Part shown: positions 12,938-15,389 of the stretch, piece by piece
How the letters are laid out: the number at the start of each line of letters is the position of its first letter
Position numbering within the stretch: position 1 is the first letter of the stretch
DNA from: DATDXN01 sp035289305
GTDB taxonomy: Bacteria; Patescibacteriota; Microgenomatia; UBA1406; HO2-37-13b
Assembly: GCA_035289305.1 (NCBI GenBank)
Contig: DATDXN010000034.1
Span: 1-15,389 of the forward strand
DNA length: 15,389 bases
Reading direction: 5' to 3'
Notes under the pieces: generated by a model
Databases searched by the model: none
The model's input: only the letters and a program-made list of their open reading frames with translations
Told to the model about the DNA's origin: nothing
Made by a program: the position numbers and the translations under genes

Positions 12938-13240
12938 CTATTTCCGAGAAACAGCACCCAACGCCATAAAACCAAGGGCAAACGTAGCGATAGCCCAATG
13001 TACCATGCCTTTCATATCTTTTGTAAGCTCTTTAACAATCTGCTGTTCCTTTCTTCTGTTATTCGTCTCATCGCCTTGTAATTTTGCCAACTTGAAGGTA
13101 TCATACAGATTTTCGAGACCTTTTTCGACTGATACAGCCCCTGTTAAACCTGATCCTACCATACACGTATAACTAAAAAACTCCCTTCTTGAAATCTTTG
13201 TTTTTTCTGGAATTTGGGTATCTTGTTCACGTTCAACCAT
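12938..13240 (-). CDS. Small protein with Tat-like N-terminus and C-terminal membrane segment
   Basis: This is a 100-residue protein I do not recognise. Residues 16-22 (ISRREFF) followed by a moderately hydrophobic SYTCMVGSGLTGAVS resemble a twin-arginine signal, with C26 in the hydrophobic part. A charged helical middle (GLENLYDTF... NNRRKEQQIVKELTKDMKG) follows. A hydrophobic C-terminal segment (MVHWAIATFALGFMALGAV) ends in SRK, so it is probably a membrane protein. No tat genes are in the window and many CPR genomes lack the Tat system, so the twin arginines may be coincidence. It is divergent from hisS, starts at the ATG at 13240 and stops with TAG. Coding is supported by the signal-like features and the promoter. 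Confidence 0.55.
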   Translation of the reverse strand: MVEREQDTQIPEKTKISRREFFSYTCMVGSGLTGAVSVEKGLENLYDTFKLAKLQGDETNNRRKEQQIVKELTKDMKGMVHWAIATFALGFMALGAVSRK

Positions 13241-13250
13241 AGGATTTTAT

Positions 13251-13278
13251 AGTATAATGTTACGTATTTACCTATTAT
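13251..13278. promoter_or_regulatory. Divergent promoter region between the small membrane gene and hisS
   Basis: AGTATAAT holds TATACT on the minus strand (13256-13251, 10 nt from the ATG at 13240) and TATAAT on the plus strand (13253-13258, 29 nt from the hisS ATG). A second plus-strand box, TATTAT (13273-13278), is 9 nt from hisS. No clear -35 is seen for any of them. The 47-bp gap contains no Shine-Dalgarno sequence. Confidence 0.4.
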
Positions 13279-13287
13279 CATACTATA

Positions 13288-14556
13288 ATGAAACCTAATT
13301 TACAACCCATCCGTGGGTTTCGGGATCTTTATCCTGAAGATAAAGCTGTGCAAAATTATATTTTTGAGAAAATCAAGGAAACCGCGCGGATTTTTGGTTT
13401 TGAACAATATGACGGACCAATCGTGGAACCGATCGATATTTACGTGGGCAAAACATCGCGCGAACTCATAGATCGACAGACGTTTCAAATCAAAGATAAA
13501 AACGGTCAAATTCTTATACTTCGTCCAGAAATGACGCCATCGCTCGCTCGCATGATCGCGCAAAAAGAACGCGAGCTTACCCTTCCGATCAGACTTTGCA
13601 ATGTGGGAGCTCGATTTCGGTATGAGGCGCCGCAAAAAGGGAGAGAGCGTGAATTTTACCAAGCCGATTTTGATCTTTTGGGAGCTTCAGGCGTTCTTTC
13701 TGATGCTGAAATGCTATCGGTTGCAGTCTCCATTTTTTCATCATTTGGGGCAACAGAAAAGGACTTTGTTATATATATCAATTCGAGAGAGAACATGAGA
13801 AAAAAATTGCAAGAATTGGGAGTTGGTGAAACTTTCATCAAAGATGTTATCAATGTCATCGACAGGAAGGAAAAGGTACCACGTAATGTTTTTACCAAAC
13901 TTTTAAGTCAAATTGGAATATCAGAAGGATCGGTCAAAAAAATCAATGATTTTCTTGAAAATCCTACCGACTATGAAACGTGCTTTAATGAACTTCTTGA
14001 CGTATGTAAAAGTTATGGCATTGACCAATATGTTCGAATCAATCCTTCAATAGTTCGTGGTTTAGATTATTATACCGGCCTTGTATTTGAGGTAAAAGAA
14101 AAAGGAGGGGAGATGAGTCGATCACTTCTCGGGGGGGGACGATATGATAATCTTATTGAAAATTTTGGCGCATCACGCAAAATTTCCGGCATTGGCTTTG
14201 CGACATCAGATGTCATCATATGGGAATTTTTGAAAACAAAAAAATTATTACCCTCGCTTCGCGCCACTCCCACAAACGTATTGGTGACTGTTTTTGACCC
14301 AAGTTTCCAGAGTTTACAAAGCGCAATTGAGATAACAAGAAATCTTCGATCGGGAGGAATTTCTACCGAGATTTTTCCTGACGCGAGTAAGAAACTAGAT
14401 AAACAGCTCAAATATGCAGATCGCAAAAAAATCCCGCTTGTCGTCATTATCGGTCCTGATGAAGTGAAAAATAATACCGCAGTACTTAAAGATTTGAAGA
14501 AAAATACTCAAGAAACAGTATCACAAGAAAAACTCATCAAAAAAATTCTTAGTTGA
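13288..14556 (+). CDS. hisS: Histidyl-tRNA synthetase
   Basis: This 422-residue class II synthetase charges tRNA-His. It has the family start PIRGFRDLYPED, motif 2 in CNVGARFRYEAPQKGREREF with FYQADFDLLG, the His-specific RGLDYYTGLVFE (R257 is the active-site Arg equivalent) and GGGRYDNL. A C-terminal anticodon-binding domain begins about residue 330 (NVLVTVFD, then RNLRSGGISTEIFPD). Motif 3 reads GIGFATSDVI at 301-310, where most HisRS have G-hydrophobic-E-R, so the usual motif 3 Arg is absent. The start is the ATG at 13288, overlapped by a TATAAT-like string. The 3' end overlaps the convergent DUF11 reading frame by 8 nt. Confidence 0.95.
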   Translation: MKPNLQPIRGFRDLYPEDKAVQNYIFEKIKETARIFGFEQYDGPIVEPIDIYVGKTSRELIDRQTFQIKDKNGQILILRPEMTPSLARMIAQKERELTLPIRLCNVGARFRYEAPQKGREREFYQADFDLLGASGVLSDAEMLSVAVSIFSSFGATEKDFVIYINSRENMRKKLQELGVGETFIKDVINVIDRKEKVPRNVFTKLLSQIGISEGSVKKINDFLENPTDYETCFNELLDVCKSYGIDQYVRINPSIVRGLDYYTGLVFEVKEKGGEMSRSLLGGGRYDNLIENFGASRKISGIGFATSDVIIWEFLKTKKLLPSLRATPTNVLVTVFDPSFQSLQSAIEITRNLRSGGISTEIFPDASKKLDKQLKYADRKKIPLVVIIGPDEVKNNTAVLKDLKKNTQETVSQEKLIKKILS

Positions 14557-15277
14557 CTTTTACTTGAAATGTCACACTTCCTGAAACATTCTGCTTCACC
14601 AGAGCGATATTCCACGTTACCTGTGTCCCGTCAAATACACCGCCTGCTGATGCACTGTTTTGGACGTAGGAAGTACCCGAGGGGACAATATCAGCGATAA
14701 CCATAGTGAGAATATCAACGCTGCCAGTATTGCTATAATTGATAGTATAAGTAACAGTATCTCCACTTTGCGCAGTCACCATATTTGCGGATTTCGTAAG
14801 TGTCATTTGTGGAGCGGGAGGGGAAGTCGGTGAGGGAGAAACCGTTGGAGAAGTACCACAATTTGATGGGGGAGTATAGGGTATTTCTGCCTGCTCCATC
14901 ACTTTTGCAATATCCGCATCAGTAAACACTGTTTTTATCGAGCATACTATTGAACGTTCAAGATCGACCACATGTGTTTGAGGAGAAAAACCAACGTCAG
15001 TTCCCAAAGGGTATCCCATTTCTTTTTGCTACTCATCATACGCGACTTGCACTGCCGCGACTTCTGCCTGATCTTTCCCGATGGAGCCCGTGGCTAACGG
15101 TCCAACCGGAGACTCTGTATAGACAGGCACACCAACAAGTGGATTTTGTCCCCATACGGTAGTGGGAGGAACAAAAAGATTATTGGAACCATGAACTACG
15201 GGTTTTATGTCGGGTATGCCGCCATTAAGGATATTGTCGTAGAAATTAATAGGCTCTAGACTAGGAAATTCTAACAA
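14549..15277 (-). pseudogene. Interrupted DUF11-domain surface protein
   Basis: One minus-strand frame is open from about 15289 to 14549 apart from a single TAG at 15031-15029. The N-terminal half (FYDNILNGGIPDIKPVVHG, then GQNPLVGVPVYTESPVG) has no start codon of its own except a TTG at 15277 and continues in frame across the TAG into QKEMGYPLGTDVGFS. The second half ends in a Ser/Pro/Thr linker and one DUF11-type domain (MTLTKSANMVTAQSGDTVTY, then SGTSYVQNSAS), found in repeated surface proteins. The ATG at 15010 could start a shorter product without a signal peptide. Its 5' side abuts a transposase end. A decayed gene truncated by an insertion is most likely; readthrough or an assembly error are alternatives. 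Confidence 0.6.
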
Positions 15278-15389
15278 AACGATACTTTTTCAGTAAAACT
15301 ATAAGCTCTTTGCACAACTGTTCTTTCTTCTTTCCGTATCTCCATTCGCATTCCTTTAAGTGTAGCATAAAATTTACTTTGCAACCATT
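15261..15389 (-). CDS. C-terminal end of an IS1595-like transposase (partial)
   Basis: Forty-two codons of a minus-strand frame enter from the right edge and end in TAG at 15263-15261. The segment KVNFMLHLKECEWRYGKKKE, followed by a Leu/Lys-rich helix ending KKYRFVRIS, resembles the C-terminal end of IS1595-family transposases (a [FL]HLKE[CS]E[FW]R[FY] motif). The rest of the element, including its far end, lies outside the window, so whether it is intact cannot be judged. The inverted repeat that should follow the stop was not identified with confidence. The DUF11 fragment starts immediately downstream. Confidence 0.6.
   Translation of the reverse strand, partial: NGCKVNFMLHLKECEWRYGKKKEQLCKELIVLLKKYRFVRIS

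Noticed and set aside
13318..13340. TCGGGAT followed by ATCC in the start of hisS, considered as another copy of the palindrome
   Set aside because: It encodes the conserved HisRS motif GFRDLYPED and lacks the flanking bases shared by the other copies.
14549..15277. Stop-codon reassignment as the cause of the split DUF11 frame
   Set aside because: TAG ends at least three complete genes here and TGA ends galU, the kinase fusion and hisS at the expected places.

Overview
The window looks like part of a streamlined, AT-rich bacterial genome of the Candidate Phyla Radiation (Patescibacteria; Microgenomates- or Parcubacteria-like is my guess). The reasons are compact gene spacing, single-copy housekeeping genes mixed with short secreted or membrane-anchored proteins of unknown function, a DUF5667-like secreted protein with a Pro/Thr tail, a membrane-anchored ClpC-like ATPase, a type IV pilin-like protein, and an almost complete lack of Shine-Dalgarno sequences. 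Normal TAA, TAG and TGA stops are all used, so there is no sign of the UGA-to-Gly code of Gracilibacteria and Absconditabacteria. The placement comes from gene content and has not been tested by phylogeny.

Layout. 1-4888 is a minus-strand block. Read in its own direction, it starts with a fusion of a DNPH1-like nucleotide N-hydrolase domain to thymidylate kinase. This overlaps a 717-residue secreted DUF5667/Cys-rich/Pro-Thr-repeat protein. Next come a membrane-anchored Big-1-like Ig protein, galU, and the 5' end of an unknown gene cut by the window edge. 4929-5708 is a small mobile unit: a Y1/HUH (RAYT-like) transposase between inverted REP-like ends. 5721-8009 (minus) is a membrane-anchored two-AAA-domain ClpC relative. 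It is divergent from a type IV pilin-like gene (8041, plus).

8669-9653 is the classic rpsF-ssb-rpsR operon. It is followed by an unrecognised 245-residue protein (9701) and by two envelope proteases in tandem: an S41 C-terminal processing peptidase and an HtrA/DegP serine protease. A small Tat-like/membrane protein (12938-13240, minus) is divergent from hisS (13288-14556). The right end is decayed accessory DNA: a DUF11-domain surface protein interrupted by an in-frame TAG, abutting the C-terminal end of an IS1595-like transposase that runs off the window.

Themes. (1) Envelope proteostasis and surface display: ClpC-like ATPase, S41 protease, HtrA, pilin-like protein, Ig, DUF11 and Pro/Thr-repeat proteins. 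(2) Promoters: wherever a -10 box can be recognised it lies very close to the start codon, often 6-8 nt away, so many mRNAs should be leaderless or nearly so. This also decides several start codons (9701, 8009). (3) Short GGGAT/ATCCC palindromes recur in the transposase ends and just inside the 5' coding ends of two membrane-protein genes. No RNA genes, CRISPR array or replication origin were seen, and no gene-free stretch exceeds 300 bases.
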